A stretch of DNA of 64,000 nucleotides from Oenanthe sinensis. Its lineage: Eukaryota; Streptophyta; Magnoliopsida; Apiales; Apiaceae. The stretch's first letter is position 1. Every line of letters starts with the position of its first letter. This document shows, piece after piece, positions 1 through 11,140 of the stretch. Where the stretch lies: positions 27,402,860 through 27,466,859 of the forward strand of contig CM053796.1 in the NCBI GenBank assembly GCA_028671895.1. The letters are read 5' to 3'. Under the pieces are notes generated by a model, which was not told the origin of the DNA, ran no database searches, and saw only the letters and a list, made by a program, of their open reading frames with translations. The translations under genes were made by a program, and so were the position numbers.

Positions 1-2139
1 CAATGGTATTTCCATAGGCAATTCAAGTTCGTCCTTATCTTTTTCAAGAGGATTCTTTGAGATTGTAGGTTCAAGATTCATACTTCCAATTTGTCGAATA
101 ACAGTTTCAACATCACTTGGAATATGACCATTTGAATCTGGTTCCTCTTCTATCAAATCTTTAAACTTTGAGTTTGGTTTAGATTCATTGAATGCAACAT
201 TCATTGATTCTTCCACAACCAAAGTATTAAGATTAAATACTCGATAAGCTTTGCTATTCACAGAATATCCTAGAAAAATGCCCTCTCCAGATTTTGGGTC
301 AAATTTTGTTAAATGATCTTTGGTATTCATGATATAGCATTTACTTCCAAAAACTTTGAAGTAATTAAGCTTAGGAGTTTTACCAAAATAGAGCTCATAA
401 GGAGTTTTCATTTTGATAGGTCGTAGTAATACTCTATTAAGAACATGGCAAGCAGTAGACATAGCTTCGGCCCAAAAATATTTTGGTCGACGATATTCGT
501 TAAGCATAGTGTTTGCCATTTCTTGCAACGTTCTGTTCTTCCTTTCAACTACCCCATTTGATTGAGGTGTATAAGGTGCAGAAAAGTTGTGAGAAATACC
601 ATACGCTTCACAAAACTCAACAAATTTTGAATTCTCAAATTACTTCCCATGATCAGTCCTTATATAGATGATCGATTCATTTTGTTGATTTTGTATGCGT
701 TTGCAAAGAGCGGCAAATGATTCAAATGCATCACTCTTTGATTTTAGAAACTCAGTCCATGTAAATCGAGAGTAGTCATCAACTACCACAAGGTTGTATT
801 GACTTCCTCCAAGACTTTGTACTGGGACCGGTCCGATAAGATCCATATGTAATAGCTCAAGTGGTCTAAAAGTAGACACCATGAATTTGGCTTTGTGAGA
901 TGCTCGAATTTGTTTGCCAATTTCACAAGCTTCACATATATGATCTTTAACAAAATTGAGTTTTGGTAATCCACGTACATGTTCTTTCGAACATATAGTT
1001 TTAATGAGTTTCATGTTAACATGGCCCAACCTACGATGCCATAACCATGGATCCTCATTAATGGAAACCAAACATACATTCTCATATTTCGTAGTGTCAC
1101 ACGTATATACATTTTTATCACGTGGACAATTTAGAGCCAGTCTTCCGTCTACATTGTAAATAGAACAATGTGATGAATGAAAAACGACTTTGCAACCATT
1201 ATCACATAGTTGACTTATAGATAACAAATTGTATTTTAGTCCCGTGACTAATTGTACGTTTGTTATTTTGAATCGTTCATTTCCAATATCCCCAATGCCA
1301 ACGATGTCACCTTTACTTCTATCTCAAAAGGTTACACTTCCTGCGGCTACCTTTCTAATGTTGTTCAACAATGACTTATTACCGGTCATATGTCGGGAAC
1401 AACCACTATCAAGATACCACACATCTTTATTAGCAGTAAGGTATACCTGCATAACAGATCAGTTAAACCTTTTGGTACCCCTTTGTCTTAAGGGTCCTTG
1501 GGTTAGTACATCATAAGGCATATGTGAAATAGCATTAACAAATCTAGGCATGGGATAATATTGCACATCATCATATAACCTTCTAGATGCTTCATTCCTA
1601 GCAGAGATATGATATGGATTTCTTCTAGGAGTATATTTGTTATATTTAGCATGATTATGAGTCTTACTATGTGGGAATATGGTAATAATCGAATTTCTAG
1701 AATTAGCATTGGCATTGTAATTCGCATTATTCATTCTAACATGAGTATTCGAAGTACTAGGATAGACATTATGACTCATGTTACCAAGATAACTCGATCT
1801 AGCATGATAATTTGCATTTCTAGGCATATTAGCATTTAAGTTGCGAGATTGACCATTGTAGTTAGGATTTTGAATCTTAGAGCTATTTTGAGGAACATTA
1901 TCCTTTCTCGTTAAACTAGAGCTAGGATGAACATTTTTCATGTTCTTTGGGCTATAGATTATTGGTTCTTGATGATACCAAAACTTTGGTTGACTTTGAA
2001 CATTTGCTTTAGGGTCATTCCTCTTTTGTGATAATTTCTTATCATTTCTATTTTTAGAGGTTGATCCTTTAGGAACCCATTTGTACTTCCCCTTAAGTTC
2101 ACCTTCTATAGCTTTTGCAATATAAACGAGTATGTCCAC
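1..2139 (-). pseudogene. Element A pol: protease, gag_pre-integrase and integrase (partial, broken)
   Basis: The frame starting near 2139 overlaps the gag end in another frame. At 1230-1420 the aspartic protease signature L-D-S-G-C-S-R-H-M-T is readable. At 640-1227 follows the His/Cys zinc-binding gag_pre-integrase region (H-R-R-L-G-H ... C-E-A-C) and then the integrase core with the D-L-I-G-P and T-D-H-G aspartates. The core continues below 640 with the P-Q-S-N-G-V-V-E-R-K glutamate segment and an integrase C-terminal part to the left edge. In-frame stops near 1322 and 641 break it. In intact members this polyprotein cuts itself and inserts the cDNA; this copy should not do so. Confidence 0.85.
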
Positions 2140-4366
2140 TTACATTGCAATAAGTACACTTAGGTGTAGGTGACTTAGGTGTAGCATTAATCGGAGGTCT
2201 AGGTTTATGCTCTTCCTTTTTAGGAGGATCATTATGTTCATAGCCCAATCCTTCACGATTAAATGATTCTCGGGTACCAAATACCATTCTTTCTAAAATG
2301 GCACTGCCCTTAGTGAATCGTTTCAAAGTGGATTCGAGATTTTCTTTTTCTTTAGTCAAGATATTAATCTCGTTGATCAAGAAACTCTCTTTATCCATGA
2401 CTTGAGATAAGAGCTTTTGGTTTTCATCATTAAGCCTTTGACTTTCCAACTTCATCGTTTCTAATTCCGAGACAAGTCTTTGACGACTTTCGAGTTCAAC
2501 ATCTGCCTTACTTTTAAGTTTGGCATAATCAATGTTTTTACTCATTAATTGAAGTTGGTAGTCAAATTTTTGTTCTTTTAAGGCTTCATGAAGCTCTTCC
2601 TCTCGATCTCCCGTAAGAGACTGTTTGAGGTCATTTATACGATTGCATTTTGAAGAGTTCTCTTGAATCAGTGATTCATTTTGAATTTTCAAATTTAAAA
2701 GCTCAACGTGGAGCTCACGATTGCATTCGTCTAAATGAATCTTATCATTCTCAATCTCTTCAACTTGTCGAATCAGAGACGTATTTTCGACTACTAGAGT
2801 GCGAATTTGATCATCCTTTTTGTTTGTCTCGATTTTCAAGCTTTCATAAAGAGAGAGAATGTTAGTAACGTACTCCATGTCTTTAACATGTACGTCGGTC
2901 AAACTAGTGACCTCTGTTTGAAGTTGGAGACATAAATCCTCATATTTTTCCTTTTCGGATTTGGTCTTGGTATAGTTTCGGTTCAATTCATCATAACCAA
3001 TTTTCAAGCCTTTAACCAAATTTCTAAGCTCAGAAATATCCATGTCATAATGATCAATCTTAGACAATTTAATAGCATTACTATCATAAGACGAAATTGA
3101 AATTGGTTTTGACATTACCTCTTGTAGAGAAGTGAAGGCTTCCGTAGGAGTAGTTTCGTCTCCGATTGCCATTAAGCAGAGGTTAACAATTTCTTCATTC
3201 TTCTCTGGAGTTTCCTCATCCTCGCTTAAATCCCATCCACTTTCAGCAACAAGGATTTGTCCTTTAGACAAATTTGGACATTCCCTTTTAAAATGACCAG
3301 GTTGTTTACATTCGAAACAAACATTCTCATTTTCTTCGGGATTTGCCTCTTTAGGCTTGGGTGTATAATTACTCGTAAATTTTGAGTTATTGTTGTAAGC
3401 ATTATTTGCTTGTTGTTGTACACCTTTGCCTTTGGCATAGCTCGTACTAGGAAAATTGTTTTTATAATTCGGCCTACCCTTAGAGTTGAAAACTCGTTGT
3501 TGGTTACCGGATTTAAGAAAACCTTTTTCGTATCTTTGAGCTTTGCTTTGTAAAACACGACGGAGTTGTCTCATTAGTAAAGCAATTTCTTGCTCGTCGA
3601 GATTCTCTAACTCTTCGTTTAAGTCGTCGTCGTTTTCATCTTCATCGATGAGTATTGCTTTTAGAGCCATACTTTTCCTTTTCTCTTCAGTTTTAGGAAG
3701 AGGCTTATCCGGAGCATTGTCTTCTTCGTATGCACGAAGGTTGCCGAATAAATTATCGATGGTATATGCATTCAAATTATGCATTTCTTTTATAGTGGTA
3801 ACTTTAACTTTCCAACTTGGAGGTAAAGCTTTTAACACCCTTCAATTTTTCTCATTAATCGAATAAGCTTTTCCGAGTTGTGCAAGTTCATCAATAATCC
3901 GAGTAAATCTCGTTTCCATATCGATGATGGTTTCACCCTCGAGGAGTTTAAAGTTCTCGTATTCTTGGATAAGAGTATCCATTCGAGAGTCTTTAATATC
4001 CATTGTTCCCTCGTAGGTAATAACCAATTTGTTCCACATTTCTTGTGCCGACTTGCAGTTGTTAACTCTTTTGTATTCTTTCTCTGCAAGTGCACTTGTT
4101 AAGACCATCTCCGCTTTAGCGGCTATGTTCATTAACTCTTCTTCTTCGCGGGTGTATTCACTGACTTTCTTTTCGATGACAATATCGTCAACTACTTTAG
4201 TCGGAACAACAACACCGTCCTCGATAGCCATCCACACTTTGACACCTTGGGATTTAGCATAAATTCTAAATCTTGTTTTCCAAGTAGCAAAGTTGGTGCC
4301 GTCGAATAAAGGAGGTCTCGAACTCGAGAGACCTTCACCACAACCAATGGTACTCAAATACGCCAT
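2099..4366 (-). pseudogene. Element A gag (UBN2-type), one in-frame stop
   Basis: Begins with an ATG at 4366, 67 bp inside the primer-site side of the LTR, as expected for gag. The first 174 codons match the copia gag UBN2/DUF4219 type (F-D-G-T-N-F-A-T-W-K near the start; a later E-M-W-N-K-L). A TGA at 3842-3844 interrupts the frame, which then continues unchanged to 2099, so total length is about 755 codons. Two CCHC zinc knuckles are visible, C-F-E-C ... H ... C near 3300 and C-T-Y-C ... H ... C at the very end. Between them lies about 300 residues of heptad-like, Glu/Lys/Leu-rich sequence, probably coiled coil. The role would be particle assembly and RNA binding. Confidence 0.85.
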
Positions 4367-4432
4367 AAAAGATCAACTTTTTGTCGCGTTCGTAGGCACT
4401 GAAAAAGGCCACGGAACACAGTTAAAAGCACT

Positions 4433-4445
4433 GCTCTGATACCAA
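4433..4445 (-). promoter_or_regulatory. Element A primer-binding site (initiator-Met tRNA)
   Basis: On the minus strand TTGGTATCAGAGC, the usual complement of the 3' end of plant initiator-Met tRNA, one base inside the LTR edge. It fixes the orientation of the element and the LTR end. Confidence 0.9.
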
Positions 4446-4784
4446 CTGTTAGGTCCAGAAAGGATGGGGTATTAGCTAGAAGGGGGGGTTGAATAGCTTA
4501 ATACCCTTTTAAAAAATTAGAGCTTGGCGTTTTAAAATTTTCTCTTCTCTTTTAAAAATGTTACTAGTCAACTAGTAAATCAAATACGGAAATTAAAAGA
4601 GAGTAAAGAAATAGAGCACAATACACGAGATTTTTATCCTGGTTTGCGATGGCGCAATCCCCTAACGGATCCGCTCACCCCTAGTCCAGTCCCCGAGTCC
4701 CTCCCTGAACTCGAGATTTTTCCACTATAAAAAGATTCACTCCTTATAACGGCGGAGAAGCTTGTTACAACCACTATGTATTTA

Positions 4785-4945
4785 TCTCGGACCTTAACTC
4801 CCCGTTAACCCCTCAAAATACAATAGCAAACCCTACTAGACTAATCTTGGAGCGTAACTCCCCGCTACCTCCTCACAATCTAAGTAGAACCCTTACAAGT
4901 TTATCTTGGAGCGTAACTTCCCGTTACATCCTCAAATACAAGTAA
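4785..4945. repeat. Three tandem copies of a 57-60-bp unit in element A leader
   Basis: The segment ATCTYGGASCKTAACTYCCCG followed by YTAMCYCCTCA recurs at about 4787, 4842 and 4902. The third copy differs by a few bases. Function unknown. Confidence 0.7.
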
Positions 4946-5586
4946 GAAAAATAAATTACAACCCTGCGTAGACTACGTTCCTCTAACCCTCTGTAGGTCT
5001 TGGATCTTAGATCTTAGGTCTTGGATCTTTCCTTTCCTCACGGTGCAGAGACACCCAACTTCCCGTCGGCGTGCCTAGGACTTGGGTCTTAGAACAAGGA
5101 TCACCTCACTTCACTTCACCTCACTAACAAAGTCTAGACAACCAGTACTATGACTTAATAATCCCTGTTTAAGAAAAGAAGATTGGTGGACTAGTATATT
5201 ACTGTACTAGACCGGGAACAAACAAATAAATATATATAATATAGCCGAAGCAACAAAATATATAAATGTGAGTTGGGGTAAGTCGCTTCTTTAGAAGGAC
5301 GAACCGCACGGAGTGTGTGAACGTGTATGTAGTAATTTAAGTGCGTATGCTAAAGTAAAAAACGATATGTAAAGCGTATGAATGCAAGCACTTAAAGTAA
5401 ATATATATATAATATAATATATATAGGATATATAAGGCTGAAAATAACTAAGCCAAATATATTGTGACTTGAATAAGATCAAGAACGTTTTATGAGTGGG
5501 TTGCTTATAAGGCCTTGGAAATTAAAACAACTAAACTATGACCTTTAAACAAACACCGGATTTACCACTAAGATTCAACGAGGATG

Positions 5587-6340
5587 TTTTGTTTATGTCG
5601 TACCTCGACTTATACGAATAGTATCTAACTCGGAATCAAAGTTGGATTAACTTCAAGAACTCAACAAGTTAGGTTTGTTTATGTCGTACCTCGACTTATA
5701 CAAATAATCCTTAACTTGGTGTTCAAAGTTAAAAAATAAACTTGCAAATATTCTACGAGTTTGCTTTGTTTATATCTCTAAGTGAGATTTATACAAAAGA
5801 GTATAACTCGGAATATAAGTTCGTTTCTTTCACGAATAATTCAACAAGGAGTCCTTTTGTTTATGTCGTACCTCGACTTATACAAATTGGTCTCTACTTG
5901 GAATTAAGGTGAGTTTAAACTTGACAAATATTCTACGAGAGAAAGCTTCGTTTATATCTCTAAGTGAGATTTATACGAGTATTTTTATCTCGGAATATAA
6001 GTTAGTTTCTTTCACGAATAATTCAACAAGGAGTCCTTTTGTTTATGTCGTACCTCGACTTATACAAATTGGTCTCTACTTGTAATTAAGTGAGATTAAT
6101 ACTCTATTTATTTCAAACAAGGAGAAGTTCGTTTATGTCTAATAATTTAGACTTATACGAATGGAATCTCAACTCGAAAATAAAATGAGTTAACTTGCAA
6201 CTTATCAACAAGGAGTCCTTTTGTTTATGTCGTACCTCGACTTATACAAATTGGTTTCTACTTGGAATAGAAGCTAGTTTAATTACCAAATTCAACAAGG
6301 AGTCCTTTTGCTTATACCTCTTTATGAGATTTATACAAAT
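5587..6340. repeat. About nine ~90-bp tandem repeats, each with a hairpin
   Basis: Hairpin segments start near 5588, 5674, 5765, 5856, 5947, 6039, 6128, 6221 and 6307. Each has an outer pair (TTTGT with ACAAA, or TTCGT with ACGAA), an inner TTAT/TTAT-like loop and a core stem. The core stem is GTCG/CGAC in five copies, ATCTC/GAGAT in two, GTCTAA/TTAGAC in one and CTC/GAG in one. Pairing is kept while the bases change. The array lies downstream of the LTR TATA box, so it would be in the RNA leader. Confidence 0.75.
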
Positions 6341-7010
6341 CGGTCTCTACTCGGAACTTAAGTAACTTAGAGTCGTTATTAATCCCGGAAGCCTACACCG
6401 AGGATATAAACAACTTTGTTGTGAAGAGCAAGAGATCAATTTAAATCTCTTCCAACGGTTAACACAATTTATATAGAAGACAACGAACAAACAATTTAAG
6501 CACGTAACTATATAAATCGTAGACAAGGCTAACTATATAATAGATCTAACAAACAAACCAAGCAAGCACAAATCTATTTATAATCTGCCTAATATGTGTA
6601 CTAACACATAAAAATGGAATCAACTTGTAACCCTTGAGATCTAGAGAGAAATCAAGAGAAAAAGCCAATTTTGAAGCCAAAACACACAAAAAGTAGTCGC
6701 CGGAAAAAGTCGCCGGAAAATCGCCGGAAAGTGAACTTTTGGTATAACTTTGGGGACAACTAAACAAGTCTAAGGGCAGTAGATATATGGTCTTTGGGTA
6801 GCCTAAAGGGACTTGTATGGTTGGTGTGTGATTAGTGCAAGTATATGGGTTTTTAAGCTTGAAAGGGGTAAGATCTATGTAAGAACTAAGCTTAAAGGGC
6901 AAGAACTCTTGGAGATGAAAAGCTACTGATCTTGAGAGCTTCTTGGGAGAGAAATTTGCAGCATATACTTGGCACTAAAAGGCTTAAGAAATGGTGTGGG
7001 AGGAGGGCTT

Positions 7011-7018
7011 TATTTATA
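7011..7018 (-). promoter_or_regulatory. TATA box of element A LTR
   Basis: TATAAATA on the minus strand, followed by AAGCCCTCCTCCC. Transcription would start about 30 bp further on, near 6980. Assigned from sequence and position only. Confidence 0.55.
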
Positions 7019-8280
7019 GGCCAAAAATGAGCATTTTTGATTTATTTAATTAGGGGACAAGGGGACAAGGCTTGGCATGTGATAAGGTAAGGTACATAAT
7101 TTCAAAAGTGCTGTCCCCCAGCTGTATTTACCCACATGGTTGCCTAGAAAAACGTGCTAGCCTCATTCACTAAATTATTTAAGCGAATAAACACGATATC
7201 GAACGATACGTTGGAAATATGACGTTTTTCAAAATATGCTCCAAAAATTATGAAAATTTGGGAACCATCTGGGAATGATCCCAATAGGTCATGGTCAAAA
7301 TCCTACTCAATTTGGAGTTGACCTTCATTGACTTTTAATTGACCGAACAAACAATCCCGAAATCGGGAATACAGGCCAAAAATAAAAGTCATCCAAAAAT
7401 TATGAAAAAAATTCTAAAATTCTTTTTCAATATTCTAATGACATTCCCCAAGTTTCAAGTCATTTGGACATGTGTAGATACTACTTTGAGAAAAAGATCG
7501 TTTCGTTGTCCCTACAGCCCGAAACAATACTCGATAGCCATTTGTCGGAACTTGTCAACGTTTGGACTAAAGTTTTGACTCAAAACATATTCAAATATAA
7601 TATTCCTAAAATAATAATGACTATAAAGTCCAAGAAATATTTAATTTGAATTAAAATACAAATTATCCAAAGAAATAGGACAATTCAGAGCTTCAGGGAT
7701 AAAATCTGTATTTTATATCTAGGCAGAACTTTGTTGAAGATAAATTGAACAAATATATTTAGAAAATATATTGAAAATATATTCCCTTGAAAACCTTTAA
7801 AACAAACACTCTTTCGAATGGATAACACATTTTCTGACTCGTAAAAGCAGTGTTAAAATACTGTATTTGTTCATCTTCAGTATATGCCTCAAAATATAAC
7901 ATATATAACTTAGATTTGATTTTATCATTATTTTGATAAATCTTATCTAAATATATGTAGAGAGAAAATCATTTGGTTTTGTTTATAAAAGCAGTTTGAC
8001 CCAATTTGACTTTCTTCTCGTTGACTGTCACTTCGAATAACCTAAGGGAGGATTACTATATTAATTAGTAACTTCCTAATGCTAATTTAATTTACACTTA
8101 TCATTAAGACAAAATAATCAAAACCTAATCCATAAGACTGTAACTCACAGTTCTCATCCATGGCTCCTCATCAGAATCTTCTTCTAGCTCTTCAGGTGCC
8201 ATATAACCTATATCTATTGTATTGGCAATACTTTCCTTCAGATTCCTGGTCCTTTGTTATGTATGATCAATTCTCAAGAG

Positions 8281-10318
8281 TTATTCTGCATCCCTGTTAC
8301 TTGAGGTAGCCAACCCCTGATATTGTGGATTAGGATGGATGAAGTTCTGTGGATCCAATTCACCAGCATCAACCTCCTCTTCAATGTCCTTAGCAACTCC
8401 ACTCCCACTAGCTTGTGCATTTGATACTCCCCCTAACTCCTTGACTCCCACTTCTTCTGTCATCAATTCATTTTCCAATTCCTGTGCAAATAGAAGAATT
8501 GTTTTATCTCTCTCACTTATCTGTCTATTTTGCATTAGGATCTCATCCTGGAATCTTACCTCTTCCTCACTCATGTTCTGTGCACCTTCTAAGGTGGGGC
8601 CCTCAAGTATTTCACTCTCATTCCTAGAAGAATTAGGAATGTCCTTACTCATTCCCTCTCCTTTTTCCAGGCTGCAATCCTGCCTCCCACTCAACTCACT
8701 CATTCCTAAGAGTGTTTGTGCAACATCAATTGATTGAGCATCAATTGATGTAAAGATATTAACAGTTGAGGTATTTGGGATATTCATCAATTGATGCATA
8801 CCCATCGATTGATCTTGAGTATCCATCGATGGCTTATCAGTCGATGGTTGTATATCAATTGATGAAGAAACATCAATTGATGGAGTAAAAACAGTTGAGG
8901 AAATTATTTGAGAAGAGATATTTTTAATAAAATGAGAAATGGAATCCTGAATATCCTGTGAAGAAGATTCAGGAGAGAGTGTTGGCTTCTCCTTGAAAAA
9001 TAAAGAAGGAGAATCTGAAAATGTTTGATAATCTATCAAAACATTTTTTGAAGAAATTTGTTAGGATGAAGAAGTAAGAATAGAAGGGATTGGAATTGAG
9101 AGAGAATGGGGTTGCATCTCATCATTTATATGAGATGCATCAATCTGACTTTGAGAAGGCTCCACCACAGTTTCCTGTGATTTTGCAGTGTGTGATTCCC
9201 CATGTGCAAAGGTGACTTTTTTCCTCCTCTTTATCCTTGGAGTGGCTTGGCTGAGGTTGCACACCCTCACTCTCTTTATCCTTCTGGGTTCTTTGATGTT
9301 CCCCAGTTCCCTCACCACCTACATCCTCCTCTAATCTATCTACCAAAATAGTTGATTTTCTTTTCTTTGTTTTTATAATAGCAGGTTTTTGGGAACCTGT
9401 TGAGGTTAGTTTCTTAGATTTGGATTTTGAGATTAGTTGTGTGGCTTGGGTAGGAGGGTTGGGGTCATTACTACCACCCTCCATAGTCACAGAAGGCAAA
9501 GAAGATTTAGGTAAAGAAGAAGTTAGGGTTGAGATAAATACTTAAACAAAATGTGGGTACATCAATTCCACATTACTGTGAAGATTGATTCTTACCAAGT
9601 CTTTGAAGACCCTTTTGTTTTGAGTCCAACACTCAAGGGTTTCATTTTCCCTGCAAATCTCAATTTCTTTGACAAAGTAGTTAATAAAAATCATGATAAA
9701 TCTAGCATCGTATATATAATTAGACCTATCATGCTTCTTTCCTAACTTAGCAGCAATTTCAGACAGCAATATAGAAGAAAAATCTTGATACTCATCAAAC
9801 AACACACTATATGCTATTTGTTGCATGCTTGAAGTTATGGCATCAAAATTACTAATTTTACCACTAAAGCATTTTATTATTGCATCAAAGAAATAAGAGC
9901 ATTCTCTCCTAAGATGTTTTCTAACAACTTGCCCTAAATTAATGTCAGGATTTGCATAATTGACAGCCCTAAGCATGTTTCTAATATCTGATTCACAAGG
10001 CACATTATCAGTATTATTAACAGGCAAATCTAAACATTCATTTAAAATTAAAGTAGTAAGAATATAATCTTATCCTTTGCAGTTGAATTTGATGCTTGAG
10101 AAGTCATCAACAACTTCTGTAGACGTCCAAAATTCTTCCATCAAATTGCAAATTATTGTCGGTGCTTCCTTCAATGCTTTATGTACCTTGCCACTTCCCA
10201 GGAATTGCATCAAAGGATGAAATTCCTTTGGAGATTCTTCAACCACAGTGCAGGCCACAAAATTATTCAATTCGTAGATGAACCTGGCTTGAGAGATTTT
10301 CTTAGATGAAGATGCCAT
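8281..10318 (-). pseudogene. Element B extra ORF downstream of pol (unknown function, broken)
   Basis: Starts at a good ATG at 10318, 166 bp below a TATA box on the same strand. The frame runs to 9140 through in-frame stops at 10070-10072 and 9542-9544, then shifts once and continues to 8281; about 680 codons in all. The N-terminal 260 residues look globular, with F-L-G-S-G-K-V near the start and an F-D-A-I-I-K-C-F region in the middle. This half resembles the ORF at 21109-21942 in element C. The rest is low complexity: a basic K-T-K-K-R-K-S stretch and a Ser/Ile/Asp-rich part encoded by the ATC-N4-GAT motif. I see no signal peptide or membrane segment, so the env-like label used for some Sirevirus ORFs is not supported. 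Confidence 0.6.
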
Positions 10319-10492
10319 TTCCTTATGATTAGAAGTACAAAAGCTTTGAAGATATTAAGAGAATTGAGTACTGAGAGAAATGGGTAGAGATTGAGTTCGT
10401 AGATTGAGAGAGAGAGAGAGAGAAAGAGGTAGAGAAATTGTTAGTAAAATTGTCAGTAAGATTTAAAAGAAGTTTTAATCTCACTATTTATA
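10319..10492 (-). promoter_or_regulatory. Candidate internal promoter and leader for the element B extra ORF
   Basis: On the minus strand TATAAATAG (10484-10492) is followed by a pyrimidine-rich stretch with a CT microsatellite (10405-10425) and then the ATG at 10318. TATA box, CT-rich patch and short leader are what a plant Pol II core promoter looks like. It would give the extra ORF its own transcript. Inferred from sequence alone. Confidence 0.5.
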
Positions 10493-10733
10493 TTTACTGA
10501 TTTCCCAATCAATTTCTTACTCAAAATAGAACTTAATCGACCGTTGAAAGAATTGAAAAATAAAGGTTACCAAATTTGGCAATCGACTGTTATACATACA
10601 GGAATGTATGTACTAATCAATTGATAAAATAAGTAATCAACGGCTAGATTTTTGAACAGATCGATTGATGACATGGACCCCTTTAAATTTCAGGTCATCA
10701 ATTGGTAAAGTTTGTTTATTGATATGTACACTT

Positions 10734-11045
10734 ATCCATCGATAAATAAATATATCATCAATTGATATATTTATCTGTCGATAGCTACAAATATCTATCG
10801 ATAAGTAAATATATCATCAATTGATATATTTATCTGTCGATAGCTACAAATATCCATCGATAAGTAAATATATCATCAATTGATATATTTATATGTCGAT
10901 AGCTACAAATATCCATCGATAAGTAAATATATCATCAATTGATATATTTATCTGTCGATAGCTACAAATATCCATCGATAAGTAAATATATCATCAATTG
11001 ATATATTTATCTGTCAATAACTACAAATATCCATTGATAAGAACA
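10734..11045. repeat. Five tandem copies of a 59-bp palindrome-rich unit
   Basis: Units begin at about 10734, 10793, 10852, 10911 and 10970, with a partial sixth at 11029. Each holds CCATCGATAAG, the perfect palindrome ATCAATTGAT inside a longer AT-rich inverted repeat, and TGTCGATAGC. The array lies between the pol stop and the candidate internal promoter. More single copies of the motif continue to about 10610. Confidence 0.9.
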
Positions 11046-11140
11046 ATGTTTATCAATTGATTAATGAAGAATCAATAGAGTAACATAGTCAATGGCTAAA
11101 ATTTATATACATATATATAACTTGTCAGACATTTAAATCA

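Larger units (their letters stand above)
1..8100 (-). mobile_element. Element A: Ty1/copia (Sirevirus-like) LTR retrotransposon, 3' part outside window
   Basis: Read on the minus strand the order is LTR, tRNA primer site, gag with two zinc knuckles, protease, integrase, which is the Ty1/copia layout. The LTR edge at 4447 is followed directly by a primer site matching initiator-Met tRNA. The large leader, long coiled-coil gag and T-rich end of U5 resemble Sireviruses. Reverse transcriptase, RNase H and the 3' LTR would lie left of the window. The right edge (about 8100) is approximate: I see a change from LTR-like AT-rich DNA to the coding tail of element B but no clean terminal repeat. Several in-frame stops show it is not an intact element. 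Confidence 0.85.
4447..8100 (-). repeat. Element A 5' LTR with long transcribed leader
   Basis: Plus-strand start TGTTAGGTCC at 4447, next to the primer site. The minus-strand end carries the C-rich ATTCAACCCCCCC signature common at the U5 end of plant copia LTRs. A TATAAATA box at 7011-7018 on the minus strand places U3 at about 7020-8100 and a very long R/U5 of about 2.5 kb at 4447-6985. The leader holds a threefold 57-60-bp repeat (4785-4945), a ninefold hairpin repeat (5587-6340) and three copies of TCGCCGGAAA near 6700-6730. The far edge is uncertain, so the length (about 3.6 kb, long for an LTR) could include other DNA. Confidence 0.6.

Noticed and set aside
6546..6902. 118-codon frame on the minus strand in the element A leader
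   Set aside because: No recognisable domain, and its place in a decayed, repeat-filled LTR leader makes chance likely. A leader-encoded protein cannot be excluded but has no support.
8030..8130. ACCTAATCCA at about 8124-8133 as the far end of the element A LTR
   Set aside because: It ends in CA and loosely resembles an inverted TGTTAGGT, but there is no partner or duplication to confirm it, so the edge was left approximate.
8339..8737. 132-codon open frame on the plus strand
   Set aside because: It lies opposite the element B extra ORF and has the composition of a mirror of its Ser- and Glu-rich tail.
8281..10318. Envelope protein for the extra ORF of element B
   Set aside because: No signal peptide, membrane segment or cleavage-like site is visible; the label would rest only on position.
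10734..11045. Evenly spaced repeats resembling a CRISPR array
   Set aside because: The whole 59-bp unit is repeated with no unique spacers, and the DNA is from a plant retrotransposon.
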